Origin: Apiosordaria backusii
Lineage: Eukaryota; Ascomycota; Sordariomycetes; Sordariales; Lasiosphaeriaceae
Length of the DNA: 64,000 bases
Assembly: GCA_030549205.1 (NCBI GenBank)
Contig: JAUKTV010000022.1
Span: 186,001 to 250,000 of the forward strand
Reading direction: 5' to 3'
The translations under genes were made by a program, and so were the position numbers. Shown here in pieces: positions 11,715-21,952 of the stretch (positions are counted from its first letter, which is position 1; every line of letters begins with the position of its first letter). The notes beneath the pieces were generated by a model. It searched no databases, was not told the origin of the DNA, and saw only the letters and a program-made list of their open reading frames with translations.

Positions 11715-12671
11715 CTATCGAATCTCCAACTGATCCCGCAACTGATACCCCAACCTTCCATGCCCATCAATCCCAATCCCAATCCCAATCCCCTCATCAG
11801 GAACACACAGTCCCCCCAACTTCTCATCCAACCACCTAGCCAGCTCCTCCACCTGCCGCCTCATCACCACCACCCCGGCTGAAGTTGTCGTCGTGGTGCT
11901 GGTGCTCGCTTGGGAAGTAATCGTCTGCCCTGACGTCGTACCCACGCTCATAACCGATGCCCTCCCCAGCTCGGAATTCGCAGACGGCGACCCAATCGGG
12001 GTGGTCCCTTCTTCTGGCACTGGTCCTCCTGTTGCTGCTGTTGCTGTCCCTGTGGAAGGGTGTAAATGCTGGGTGTCGTGTTCGCTTGGCTCGGTGGTGG
12101 GTGTTGCTTGCGGTGAGGCTAGCGCGGCGGTTATGGATGGTTGTTGTTGTTGTTGGGACTGTGGTTGTTGTTGCTGTGGTTGTGATTGTGCTTGTGATTG
12201 TGCTTGTGATTGTCCACCCATGCAAATGAATAGCATCCCGCACTTTAGCCTCCTGATTACAAACACCAGGCCTGAATCCAATTGGACTGTTAGCGCGGGG
12301 GTGGATTTGTGTTTTCTTGTTTTTGTTGTGGAGGGATCATGATGGTTTGACGACGATGTTGGTGGTGGTGCTAGTGGTGCTGGTGCTGGTGGGGGAGATG
12401 TTGATGATGATGATTGGGACTGGGACTGGGACTGGGACTGGGGCTGGGATGACGACGACGTCTGGAGGGCCCAGATCGAAGCTGCGACGGCGCATTGCCT
12501 CCGGAGGGCCGACGCCGGGAGGGAGGAGGCGTGCGCGAGGAGGTTGCCTGCGGGCGTGGTGAGCATGGCTGCTTGGATGCAGGGGGAGAGGTTCGCGCGG
12601 AGGAAGGCGGTGACGCGCTTGGTGAGGAGGAGGGGTGGGGGTGGGGGCATGGGGAGGATGTTTTTCGACAT
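11715..12671 (-). CDS. roadblock/LC7-domain protein, LAMTOR2/Ego3-like
   Basis: Single-exon 318-aa protein. Three separated segments follow the order of the roadblock fold of LAMTOR2: an N-terminal helix and strand (residues ~15-50, IQAAMLTTPAGNLLAHASSL), a helix (CAVAASIWALQ, ~60-70), and two strands (ALTVQLDSGLVFVIRR then KCGMLFICMGG, ~125-155). A C-terminal helix follows (VVVMRRQVEELARWLDEKLGG, ~270-292). In animals LAMTOR2 is part of Ragulator, which anchors Rag GTPases on the lysosome; the fungal counterpart is the EGO complex on the vacuole. Long Gln/Ser/Thr/Pro inserts split the fold, some encoded by hexanucleotide repeats, making it over twice the usual 125 aa. Homology is inferred by eye. 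No Cys/His motif or other domain is seen. Confidence 0.6.
   Translation of the reverse strand: MSKNILPMPPPPPLLLTKRVTAFLRANLSPCIQAAMLTTPAGNLLAHASSLPASALRRQCAVAASIWALQTSSSSQPQSQSQSQSQSSSSTSPPPAPAPLAPPPTSSSNHHDPSTTKTRKHKSTPALTVQLDSGLVFVIRRLKCGMLFICMGGQSQAQSQAQSQPQQQQPQSQQQQQPSITAALASPQATPTTEPSEHDTQHLHPSTGTATAATGGPVPEEGTTPIGSPSANSELGRASVMSVGTTSGQTITSQASTSTTTTTSAGVVVMRRQVEELARWLDEKLGGLCVPDEGIGIGIGIDGHGRLGYQLRDQLEIR
12415..12450. repeat. GGGACT hexanucleotide repeat inside the roadblock gene
   Basis: Tandem GGGACT units on the + strand encode the Ser-Gln repeat on the - strand. Similar six-base periodicity (CCCAAT) occurs at about 11768-11793 in the same gene, encoding the Gly-Ile run near the C-terminus. 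Confidence 0.8.
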
Positions 12672-13245
12672 TGTGAATGGTCGTCGTGTGGTGATGTGTG
12701 GTGGGAGGGAATGGATGTGTCGCAGATGTGATGGTGTGTGGTTGTCGTTGTCGCAGTCGTAAGGGGTCGTGGTGGGCGGAAAGTAGGTGTTGCGACGAGA
12801 AAGCTGGAGTCGCGATTCTTCCGTATGAATAACTTGGTCTCGGGAAATCGGGTGCTATATCCGCATCCCAAGATCAAGGTAAGGTGTGGTCGGTTGTGGG
12901 GTGCACGTTGGGGAGTGGATGAGGAACAGCCAGGAGGTCGTGTCATCAAGCTTCCCGACTCTCGGGTAGTTATCGCTACCTTATCGGTGGAATGACCATG
13001 ACGCACGGGCCATGTCTTAGTTACTGTTCGTGCAACACCGAAAGAGGATCACGCACTGGGGGAGGGCAAGACGAGACTGGCCCACGATATATGTAATAAT
13101 ATCTTGTTACTTGCAATCAGGCAAAGGGGTATCCATGTTCCCAATGGGTATCAATAATCATACAAGCAATGTTAGCAATCTTCTTTTCGTTCCCACGCCC
13201 AACAGCTAGAAATGGAGAGCCATTCTCATAATAAACCTGATCATG
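12672..13245. other. intergenic region
   Basis: Upstream region of the roadblock-like gene and 3' flank of the next - strand gene. The part adjacent to the start (12672-12780) is G/T-rich on the + strand, i.e. C/A-rich in the transcribed sense. No gene is supported. Confidence 0.55.
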
Positions 13246-15888
13246 TCAGAGCGATCCCTGCCACAACCCTTCTCTCTGTAAGCTCAAGATCTGGCGACGG
13301 ATCTCTCGAAGAGAGCAATCGAAGAGCTCAGACCAAGCCTCAAGGTCGTCTCGTGTAACCCCTTGCCCGCGTGCCTCCGCTTCCTGAAGTTCATCCATTA
13401 GGAAACCCTTCTCGCTAATATTCCAAACTTTGCCAAATGCTTCTTCTTCATCGTCACCTTCTTCAGCCTCTTGCGATTCCTCTTCTCGCGAATCTTCTGC
13501 ATGCACGCCCTCTTCGTCCGTATCATCTTCAAATTCCTGGCCCTCTTCTTCGATTTCCTCTTCCTCAACCTCTTCGATCTCTAGTCCTGATTCTGACCTC
13601 ACTTGTCTGCTCGGAGTATTAATGCGGTCCGAGAGGATAAATGGTTCCGGCTCTGGCGAAGAATCGACCATCATCACATCTTTCTTTTGGGGCGGGATTG
13701 CTGTTCTTGATGGATGTGGCTGGGGTTGTCTCGCTGGAGGCTGTCGTGTGAGAGGTTTTCCCATAGAAGGCTGTCCAGCAGCTAGCCCTCCACGCCGAGG
13801 TCGTGATGGAGGCCATCGGGAGGGAACTTCCTGGGTTCGTGGTGGAGGGGCATGGAGTTGTTGCACTGTCGAGGGACGAGTTCGGGCAGTCTCGATGTAG
13901 CTACTATACGGCCGGCTGCTACTGTTAGGTCGTTGCTCCGGCGGAGACATCGAATCTTGGGGAGGAGAGATGTATTGATCCGCCATGCGCTGCTTCTCTA
14001 CCAACGGCCTAGGCTGGTATCTCATCCGCTGCGTTGACGCAGCCATCTTATTCCACTGCTCTCCAGCTTTCGCAAGTTCAATCTCTGCTAGCTTCTTTCT
14101 GTGCTCCTTGATCGCCTTGTCGCGAGCGATTTTTTCTGCGCGGTTCATCTCCTCATTGACTGCGCCAATTTTCTCCTGAAGCTCAAACTTCCATTCGTCA
14201 AGAACTTGCGAAAACTCACTCCAGCCTGATTGAACTCTGGGTGCCTCCTCATGTTCGCAGTGGTCCATGAGATCCCGAATCAAGAATGAGAGTCTTTTCG
14301 TGATTGATGTAACGTACTGTACGGTGACACATGTGAACTTCCCCGATGGAGGAAGAGGGGGAAGGGCGCGATGCTTCAGGGCTTTGTAACCCGGAGTGCC
14401 TAGCAGAAACAGATCCCGTAAAGTAAGGATCAATGTTGGAATGATAAACTGCTGGGTATCGCTCGAGACCGGCTGCTTGTCGTTCCCATTCCCTGGCTGC
14501 TTTAGCAAGTTGCGAATTTTGGCTACCTTCCTTGCTACATTGGTAAGGCCCTCATTGAGGCGGTGATGTAAACGAATCAAGTCCTCGTTCTGAATGTTGA
14601 GATCCCGGGGACACTGTAATCCGTCGAGGGATTCTCTGAAGGCGTATAGTGATCTTAGGCAACGTTTCCCTGGAGCGGTGACCGGTGGTGATTCAGAGCC
14701 GAAGCGGAAACCATCCGCACCATAAATCTCAAGCTCCCAGAACTTCCCCAAGTCGGTCCATTGTTCCTTGCCCATAATCTCACGTAAGACGTTCAGGTGT
14801 TCACTCTCCAGGGTCACTATTAAGCGCTTGTCCACCACTTCCGGTACCTGGATCTCGATTGGTGCGTGAAGTTGAGTGTCGTCTTCCTCTGGATCCTCTA
14901 CGTCGTCTTCCTCTTCAACATCCCCGAGCACCTCTTCCAGTTCTCCAGCTTCCTCCACATCTTCATCATCTTGAAGTGTCTCGTCCTCGGCATTGTGGGC
15001 ATCCAAGTCTTCGGCCTCTTCCGACTCAGACAAATTGGCATCGCCTTGGTAACCGGATACATCGATGTTGTCGTTTACTTCGATAGACGGCAAGATCCTG
15101 TGATACGGGATCGGACGTTGTTGCCCTCCATCTGATCTCATGGACGTCACCGGGGGTCTCAGATTGTTGATTGTGGCTAGTCGCAGAGGTGCAGCCAAAG
15201 CAGTTGGGGCTGGTGGTAACATTCGAGCAGGGAATCGTCCCCCTCTTTGCGGTTGCTTGGGCTTTGGTGGTGACGAGTCCAATTCCGGGCTCCCATCTTC
15301 CCTGCCGACATCTTGGTTGTTGCCATCCTCAATGCCGTCCTCCTCTTCGACCATTCCATCCTCCTCCGGCTCGGACTCTTCGACCCTTGGGGTTGGTCTT
15401 CGACTAGTCTTTGACTGCGGAGTCTCTCCAATGGTCTCGGTGATGTCCGTCCCGTCCAAGCGTCTTCGAATAGGGTTGGGTTTGGGGCCCTGAGAGCTGC
15501 TAGCCCTGGGCTTGCCACTACTTCGAAGAAGGACTTCGATGCCATTTGACCTGGAATTTGGCGTCTGACGGTTGTTGAAAGCGTTTATGGCATCCATCGC
15601 GGCCTCATCCATCTCGTCTTGATCCGAATCAGTAGGCTCGTGTCTAACTCGCTTCACGGACGGTGTTTCAAAAGAGGCGCCGGCATTTCGTTTCTTTTTA
15701 TTGATCCCATTGTTGGAGGAGACCAAAGAAGCTTTACTTGGCCGCAAGGATACGGGGCTCTTGATTGAGGACGGGCGTGGTTGTGGCCGCTGGGCAGGGA
15801 TATCTTCGTCGCTGTCCGAATCCGAGCTGCTAGCTTCGACTGTGATGGTGTTGCGCAAAGCAGCGACTCTGCTTCGCGTTTGGACCAT
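13246..15888 (-). CDS. large acidic, probably nuclear protein of unknown function
   Basis: Uninterrupted 880-aa reading frame. The start at 15888 (MVQTRSRVAALRN) is preferred; the frame is open to 16125 but that extension looks like leader. The N-terminal half is disordered, with Ser/Asp blocks, basic nuclear-type patches (NKKKRNAG, PIRRRLDG) and very acidic tracts. An ordered helical region spans about residues 370-650, from RLIVTLESEHLNVLREIMGK through LRDLFLLGTPGYKALKHR to a coiled-coil-like AEKIARDKAIKEHRKKLAEI. A Pro/Arg-rich linker and a second acidic block follow. The last 60 residues form a helical module ending WSELFDCSLREIRRQILSL. This layout (ordered core flanked by acidic tails) fits a chromatin or kinetochore-type protein, but no named family was recognised. 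Confidence 0.7.
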   Translation of the reverse strand: MVQTRSRVAALRNTITVEASSSDSDSDEDIPAQRPQPRPSSIKSPVSLRPSKASLVSSNNGINKKKRNAGASFETPSVKRVRHEPTDSDQDEMDEAAMDAINAFNNRQTPNSRSNGIEVLLRSSGKPRASSSQGPKPNPIRRRLDGTDITETIGETPQSKTSRRPTPRVEESEPEEDGMVEEEDGIEDGNNQDVGREDGSPELDSSPPKPKQPQRGGRFPARMLPPAPTALAAPLRLATINNLRPPVTSMRSDGGQQRPIPYHRILPSIEVNDNIDVSGYQGDANLSESEEAEDLDAHNAEDETLQDDEDVEEAGELEEVLGDVEEEDDVEDPEEDDTQLHAPIEIQVPEVVDKRLIVTLESEHLNVLREIMGKEQWTDLGKFWELEIYGADGFRFGSESPPVTAPGKRCLRSLYAFRESLDGLQCPRDLNIQNEDLIRLHHRLNEGLTNVARKVAKIRNLLKQPGNGNDKQPVSSDTQQFIIPTLILTLRDLFLLGTPGYKALKHRALPPLPPSGKFTCVTVQYVTSITKRLSFLIRDLMDHCEHEEAPRVQSGWSEFSQVLDEWKFELQEKIGAVNEEMNRAEKIARDKAIKEHRKKLAEIELAKAGEQWNKMAASTQRMRYQPRPLVEKQRMADQYISPPQDSMSPPEQRPNSSSRPYSSYIETARTRPSTVQQLHAPPPRTQEVPSRWPPSRPRRGGLAAGQPSMGKPLTRQPPARQPQPHPSRTAIPPQKKDVMMVDSSPEPEPFILSDRINTPSRQVRSESGLEIEEVEEEEIEEEGQEFEDDTDEEGVHAEDSREEESQEAEEGDDEEEAFGKVWNISEKGFLMDELQEAEARGQGVTRDDLEAWSELFDCSLREIRRQILSLQREGLWQGSL

Positions 15889-17056
15889 GGTGGAGCGCTC
15901 TGTTTGATCCAGTCGAGACCATGGAGAAGTGAATGTGAGGTAAAGTTGTTGAATACGGATAGAAGACAGACGTTGCGATGTCAATGGCTTTGTCTGCAAT
16001 CCAAGTCCGGTCAATCTGACAGCCACGCGCAAAAACGCGAAGACAAGTGAAGCCCCTTTTGGCGATGCGGAAATTGGGGTCTCATGTGGCCCAAGCTCCT
16101 CTATGCTGGAGCTTCTGATCGGCAAGCATCAAGGCGGGATCCGTGCCACCCCGGATGGGCCAGCGCGGGGGCCGCTGGTGGCTTGACGAGTGAACCATGA
16201 CGTTGTTGACTGGGTCGAGGTGTTCCTTCTCCCATCAACCGTCGCAACAAGGAAAAAAGAGGAATAAACGATATATCTAAGTTACCTGTCCTGTATATAC
16301 CTACGAATAGTGGCATCATAGCGGAAATTACCAACTAGAAAGAGTTTTTCCAGCCTCCCATTGAAGATATGAACCTGGGCAGGGCTACGTGAGTGGGCTT
16401 CACGCCGCTAGCAGGGCACTCGGTTCGAGTTCAGCTTCGCCTTTTTTCCAGTCGAGCACGACTCGGAGGATCCAGCCGGATCAGAAGAAATTCCATTGCA
16501 ATGTACAGAAATGGAACCAAGAAGATATGATACGTATCGGAATAGAGTAACACCTCATCCCGGCGTCTTCCACATGAGATTAGCAACGGTTGAAAGTGTA
16601 ACTACCTAAGCATGCCCGTCAGCCCAAGAAAGACATCGAGGTTCTCACTCAGACGCTGGCCGCTGCATTGCTGTGACCCTCCAATGCACAAAGCCAGCCT
16701 GCCCAATCATGACCCAGAAGCAGCGGCGACCGGCCGTCATCGGGCATATCGGAGCATACCGTCCAAGGCGCTACTGGGCACCCCAACCTCGAGCTTGGGG
16801 AAGCTTCATCCACTCTTTAAAATCTAAATGCAGGTCCCACACAGTCGGCCTTTCAACCCACTGGCTCTCTTGTCTTTGCTGCCCCATTGCGACGCCATCC
16901 AGCATCCTTCACTCCCAAGTTGTGCCCGACGACAATGAACTGACACTTTGCGATTGCAACCCCCAAAGACAAACCGGTTTACGGAGTATCAACAGCATCC
17001 TCCAAACTTCGAGACCCGCGCTCGTGTGGCGCCCGGGAACGGCAGCATCATCGTAA
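15889..17056. other. divergent promoter region
   Basis: Shared upstream DNA between the acidic protein (-) and the MAM3-like gene (+). Short open frames at 16101-16334 and 16612-17056 have no recognised product. A B-box-like string near 16420 lacks an A box and acceptor stem, so no tRNA is called. Confidence 0.55.
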
Positions 17057-19564
17057 ATGACGACAATGGCTGCCAGCCCACTGTTGCGACAACATGGTGT
17101 GACAACAGCACGTCCAAACTCTCTCTTTGCGCTTCGATCAGGCTTCGTCGGCCTCGCGCGAATTCTTTCCCTCACTCTCTCGACAGCCTACGCTGCGCCT
17201 ATAGCCAGCCTGGGACATGGCGGCGGTGGCAATGATGAGCCAGAAGCTGGAGGCGCAAGCCTGGGTATGCTCTATTTGGCTTCTGCAATCCTGGTCTTGT
17301 CTGGCGGCGCATTTGCTGGTTTGACTATCGCGTAAGACTGCTATGCTCACAAACAAATCACAGCATGTTTGTTTTGCTAACGGTGATCAGTTTGATGGGG
17401 CAGGATAGTATCTACCTCCAGGTCATGGCCGGCGATGCAAGCGAACCACAGCAAAAGAATGCCAAACGGGTCTACCACCTGCTCGAAAAAGGAAAGCACT
17501 GGGTGTTGGTCACGCTACTCTTGGCCAACGTTATCGTGAACGAAACCCTTCCCGTTGTACTCGACCGATGTCTCGGAGGTGGTATTGCCGCCGTCATCGG
17601 CGCAACTGTTCTCATTGGTACGTGCTTATCTCGAGCGAGACAACATGCTTCTCTAGCTGCTCACCGCTAATACTCTTGACACAGTGATCTTCGGTGAGGT
17701 TGTCCCTCAGTCCGTCTGCGTTCGCTATGGCCTCCAAATCGGAGGCTACATGTCCAAACCAGTCCTCGCGATGATGTACCTTACCGCCCCCATCTCTTGG
17801 CCGATTGCGAAACTTCTCGACAAGATCCTCGGAAAGGACCATGGCACTGTATACAAGAAGAGCGGGTTGAAAACCTTGGTCACTCTGCACAAGAATCTGG
17901 GCGATATGTCTCAGCGCCTGAATCAGGATGAAGTCACCATCATCAGCGCTGTTTTGGATCTGAAAGAAAAGCCGGTGGCCAATGTTATGACCCCCATGGG
18001 CGACGTCTTTGTCATGTCGGAAGACACTGTCTTGGATGAGAAGACTATGGACATGATTCTCTCGGCGGGGTACTCGCGTATCCCCATCCACGAAACTGGA
18101 AACCCAACCAATTTTGTTGGTATGCTCTTGGTCAAGATTCTGATCACATATGATCCCGAAGATGCCAAGCTTGTCAAGGATTTCCCGCTCGCTACTCTGC
18201 CCGAAACTCGACCCGAGACCAGCTGTCTGGACATTGTCAACTTTTTTCAGGAAGGAAAATCCCACATGGTTCTTGTTTCCGAATACCCTGGTGAGGACCA
18301 TGGCGCATTGGGTGTCGTGACTCTGGAAGATGTGATTGAGGAACTCATTGGTGAGGAGATTATCGACGAGTCCGATGTGTACATTGACGTGCACAAGGCT
18401 ATTCGCCGTCTTCAGCCTGCTCCCAAAGCGCGGGTTCAACGTCGCCAGTCTGAGGACCAAGCTGGCCGCTTTTCGGAGCATAACGGAGCTGTGGATCACA
18501 GCGGTGACTTGATCCAGGTTGACACGCTTGGTACCACATCTCTCGACTCACCAGCGCTGTCTAGTAGCCCAATGCTCGCGACTCTTATGATGCGCAGAAG
18601 TTCTGCTGGCAGAGAAGGACACCACACCACAGTTCCGGTCCGGGCCAATTTCGAAGACATCAGACAACATCTGAAGCACCTCGGCCCATCCAATCCCGCC
18701 ACAAACCCCAGAGATACACGGTCTACCACGGTCAAGATCAAGCCTGGCACTGGTCTACATGCGACTGGCCGTTCTTCTTCTGTTGCTGAGGGGGCGATTG
18801 AAGAGCCAGCGTTGGAGCATGTGCATGAGCATCCCGAAGAGGAGGAGGACGGAGACGAGACCACGAGTCTGCTACGCCCCCAAGTTACTGGCAAGGACGG
18901 CATTCAGGCCCTGCAGCAAACCTACGGCGCCACCAGCCCCGTCACTGTGCAGCTGGCCTCGCCGGTCAACGGCGTGCCTACTCTTACTCTCGAAACCCCA
19001 GATCAAGCCGACAAGTCCACGCAAACACCACCTCCAGCCAAAAGGGAAAGTCCAACAGAATCCGTCTCTGCGGGCCATCGGTCCATCTCTAGCGGGGATA
19101 GTACCCACAGCGCAAGGAACGATGTTGTCAGTCTCGTCCCCGCCAAGCCCTACGTTCGCAGTGGAAGCATCACGGAGAATATTGTTGAGTCTAGAGGGGT
19201 CAGGAAAGTTGTGCTCGAAACTACTAGTTCCAATGACGAGGATGAGTTTGCTGTTGTTGGTGGCACTTCGCCGGAGCATCCCAAGAGCAGGGGTACGTTT
19301 GGGCTCTTTGGGAGGGGGGCGGAGACGACGGCTAGGAGTGAAGCTTCGCATGCGGAGGAGGAGGAGGAGGAGGAGGAGGAAGAACTGCTGTCGCCCGAGA
19401 CGGGGGAGGAGGGTGGGGGGATAAGTAAAGGTGGCGATGACGCGACTAAGGGGAATGGCGCGACGGGGACGGGGACGGCGGCGGGTGGACCAAGTAGTGG
19501 AGGAGGAGGGGGGGCGAAAAAGAAGAATAGACGCAAAAAGCGCAAGGGCGCCGGCAAGTCGTAG
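17057..19564 (+). CDS. MAM3: CNNM/MAM3-type DUF21-CBS membrane protein
   Basis: 793-aa membrane protein of the cyclin-M/CorC family, predicted to handle divalent metals (Mn, Mg, Zn) at the vacuole as yeast Mam3 does. Exons 17057-17331, 17391-17617 and 17685-19564 join in frame. Exon 1 gives a signal-like hydrophobic segment, then the first DUF21 helix; the splice completes AGLTIALMGQDSIYLQV. Further DUF21 helices follow (VLVTLLLANVIVNETLPVVL, VIFGEVVPQSVC). A CBS pair lies at about residues 255-385 (VANVMTPMGDVFVM, GVVTLEDVIEELIGEEIIDE). The remaining 400 residues are disordered, with an acidic Glu run encoded by a GGA repeat and a very basic end (KKKNRRKKRKGAGK). The N-terminal start is the first ATG before the hydrophobic segment. 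Metal specificity is not visible. Confidence 0.88.
19358..19383. repeat. GGA/GAA trinucleotide tract
   Basis: Short trinucleotide repeat inside the MAM3-like gene, coding for a run of Glu residues. Length variation would change the run without shifting the frame. Confidence 0.8.
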
Positions 19565-20120
19565 GTTGACGGGCTGGTCGAGTACTTTTCTGTGTACTAA
19601 TAGCAACGGGGGGTTGGTGTTGTGGTATGATAATTATAAGAGGGGGAAGGGAATCGGCATATCTAAGGAACAAAAAGGGTGTATGTTTTCTTTTTCTTTT
19701 TTTAGGGGGGTTGGGGGGGATTGGGGTTGTTGCATTGTTAAAAGGCGTCGGGGGTTGGGCTGTGTAATGTAGCGATAGCTTAGTTGGGGGGGTTCGGTTC
19801 TGGTCAATGGGGGGTTTTGAGACAGTATAGGTTAACAAATTCGTTGTTCCGTTTATGTGTTATTGACTGTAACAGAATGCTGTTATTCTGCCATGATGTG
19901 AACTTGAGACAGTTCTGTTATTCTGCCATATCTATGTGAACTTTACACAGGAGAGTTCGCAGTGTGTCAAATGAGACAGACTTTCAAGACGCCAACCTAC
20001 TGCTTGTTGAAAACAGACACCTCCACACAAGAAAGACAGACCATTGTGTCTGTCCAGATGATTTCATTACAAGAGAATAAATATGACGGAGACAGACAGA
20101 CAGCAAACAAAATCCAATCC
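19565..20120. other. convergent 3' flanks
   Basis: Between the converging MAM3-like and SerA-like genes. It holds G-rich sequence after the MAM3-like stop, a small direct repeat (acagaatgctgttattctgcca near 19870 and a second copy ending near 19930) and an A-rich stretch. No gene is supported. Confidence 0.55.
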
Positions 20121-21952
20121 TCACAACCTCACCACGCTCACATCAAGAATACCCTCCGCTTTGCCCAGCTCCTCCAACAGTTCGCTGGTCACCTCCCCCC
20201 CAACACCCAGAATCATCAGCGCCTCTTTCAGTCCATTTTCCGTATCTACCGGCCCGTCCACCACCGCCCGCCTCGCCTCCTGGTTCAACCCCGCGACCTG
20301 CATAAAAGTGATGTTGATCCCGTGCCTGCCCAGCACCATCCCCACGTTGCCGATTTTCCCCGGCTCGTCGTAGTTGTGCAGGATGAGGAGCGTGCCCTCG
20401 GGCTGGAAGTTGGCGGCGAATTTGTCGAGCTTGGAGATGAAGACTGCGTTGCCGCTGACGTAGCCTTCGATGATTTGTTCTCTCCCTTGGCTGTTGTCAC
20501 CGTCGGTGGTGATGCTCCGGAGGGTGACAGCGCTGGCGTAGGTGGAGGAGGACGAGGAAGGGGAGGAGGAGGAGACGTGCTTCTCGTCGATGGCGATGCC
20601 GCGGTCCTTGGCGATGATGGTGGCGTTGACAATGTTGACGTCTCGGCCGCCGGCGTCGCTGATGGAGGAGACGAGGCCTTTGACGAGCGCAGCGAAAAGG
20701 GGACGGGTGTTGCTTACTGAGGCGAGGTCGCCGTGGTAGGTGAGCTCGAAGCGGTGAGAGTTGCTGAGGGAAGTGGTGGTGGTGGCGTAGTGTTGGGTGT
20801 AGAGGCTGCCGATTTTTTCGACGCTGGATGTGTATGGTCAGTGGGGGTGTTTGAAAAAAGGGGGATGAAAGGGGGATACGAACAGCTTAACAAAAGGCTG
20901 CAACCGCCTGTACTCCTCCGGCAAGATCAACGGCGCGTTCACCGCTGCGGTCGGCAGACCCCCCTTTAATATCTCCACCACCTGCTTGCACACATCTATC
21001 GAGACATTCTCCTGCGCCTCGACTGTACTCGCCCCAAGATGCGGTGTGCTCACCACCTTTGGGTGCTGAGCCAGCTTCAACGGTACACTGCCCTCCTTAG
21101 GAGGCTCCTGAGTAAAAACATCTATCCCTGCCCCAGCAATCCACCCTTCATCCAGCGCCTTCAGGAGAGCCTCCTCATTATACACACCCCCCCTCGCCAC
21201 ATTCAACACCCTCGCCGTGCTTTTCATCTTCTTGAACTGCTCCTCCCCCAACAAATTCAACGTACTCGCCAACAGCGGCGTATGCACCGTCAAGAAATCC
21301 ACCTGCGGCAGCAGTTCGTCCAAGCTCCCCACCAGCGTCACACCAGCACCTTTGGCAACATCAGCAGAAGCATACGGATCCAGTCCCACTACCTGCATCC
21401 CCAGTCCCTGACTAGCGACCCTCGCAACCTTCAGTCCCACCTTCCCCAACCCCACCACTCCAAGGGTTTTCCCTCCTACCTCAACACCGACCAACTTTCC
21501 CCTCTCCCATTTTGCTTGTTTGAGCGTCTGATCCCCACGAGGAACATTCCTTGCTGTGGCCATCAGCAGTGCGATGGTGTGCTCGGCCGCAGCGAGGATG
21601 TTTCCTGAGGGTGAGTTGACGACGATGATACCTTGCTCAGTAGCGGCTTTCACGTCGATGTTGTCAACTCCCACTCCTGCTCTGGCTACGACTTTCAGCT
21701 TGGCACCGGCGGAGAGGAGGGAGGCGGTGACTTTTGTCTCGGAGCGGACGATCAGGGCTTGGTAGGAGCCGATTTTGGCGGCGAGGTCCTCGGGGGAGAG
21801 GGAACCGGGGGTGGGATGTCGAGGTGGAAGCCTGAGGAGGAGAGGAGGGCTAGGCCTTCGGGGGAGAGTTTTTCTGGGATGAGGATGCGGGGGGTGTTTG
21901 GGGAGGGGGCAGTAACAGAGGAAGAGACGGGGTCGATGGCGGAGGGGGCCAT
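20121..21952 (-). CDS. SER3: D-3-phosphoglycerate dehydrogenase, apparent frameshift near 5' end
   Basis: First enzyme of serine synthesis, oxidising 3-phosphoglycerate with NAD in the cytosol; about 590 aa. Exons are 20884-21952 and 20121-20823. The intron (20824-20883) uses a GTTCGT donor, the only choice that keeps frame and yields PFVKLVEKIGSLYTQHY. Visible features are VARAGVGVDNIDV, the Rossmann loop VVGLGKVGLKVA, the active-site Arg in NVARGGVYNEEAL, catalytic Glu in FTQEPP and His in STPHLGAS. Then comes the intervening domain (SHRFELTYHGDLA) and a C-terminal ACT domain (LLILHNYDEPGKIGNVGMVLGRHGINI), i.e. the long form. The N-terminus MAPSAIDPV through SSGFHLDIPPP is in one frame; SLSPEDLAAKIGSYQALIVRSE onward is in the next. 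Adding one C in the coding-strand C5 run (21807-21811) joins them. Probably intact in the organism. Confidence 0.9.

Noticed and set aside
16420..16440. B-box-like GGTTCGAGTTC string
   Set aside because: No A box, acceptor pairing or anticodon arm surrounds it.
17612..18499. 295-codon open frame antisense to the MAM3-like gene
   Set aside because: It overlaps conserved CBS coding sequence and an intron; no domain is seen.
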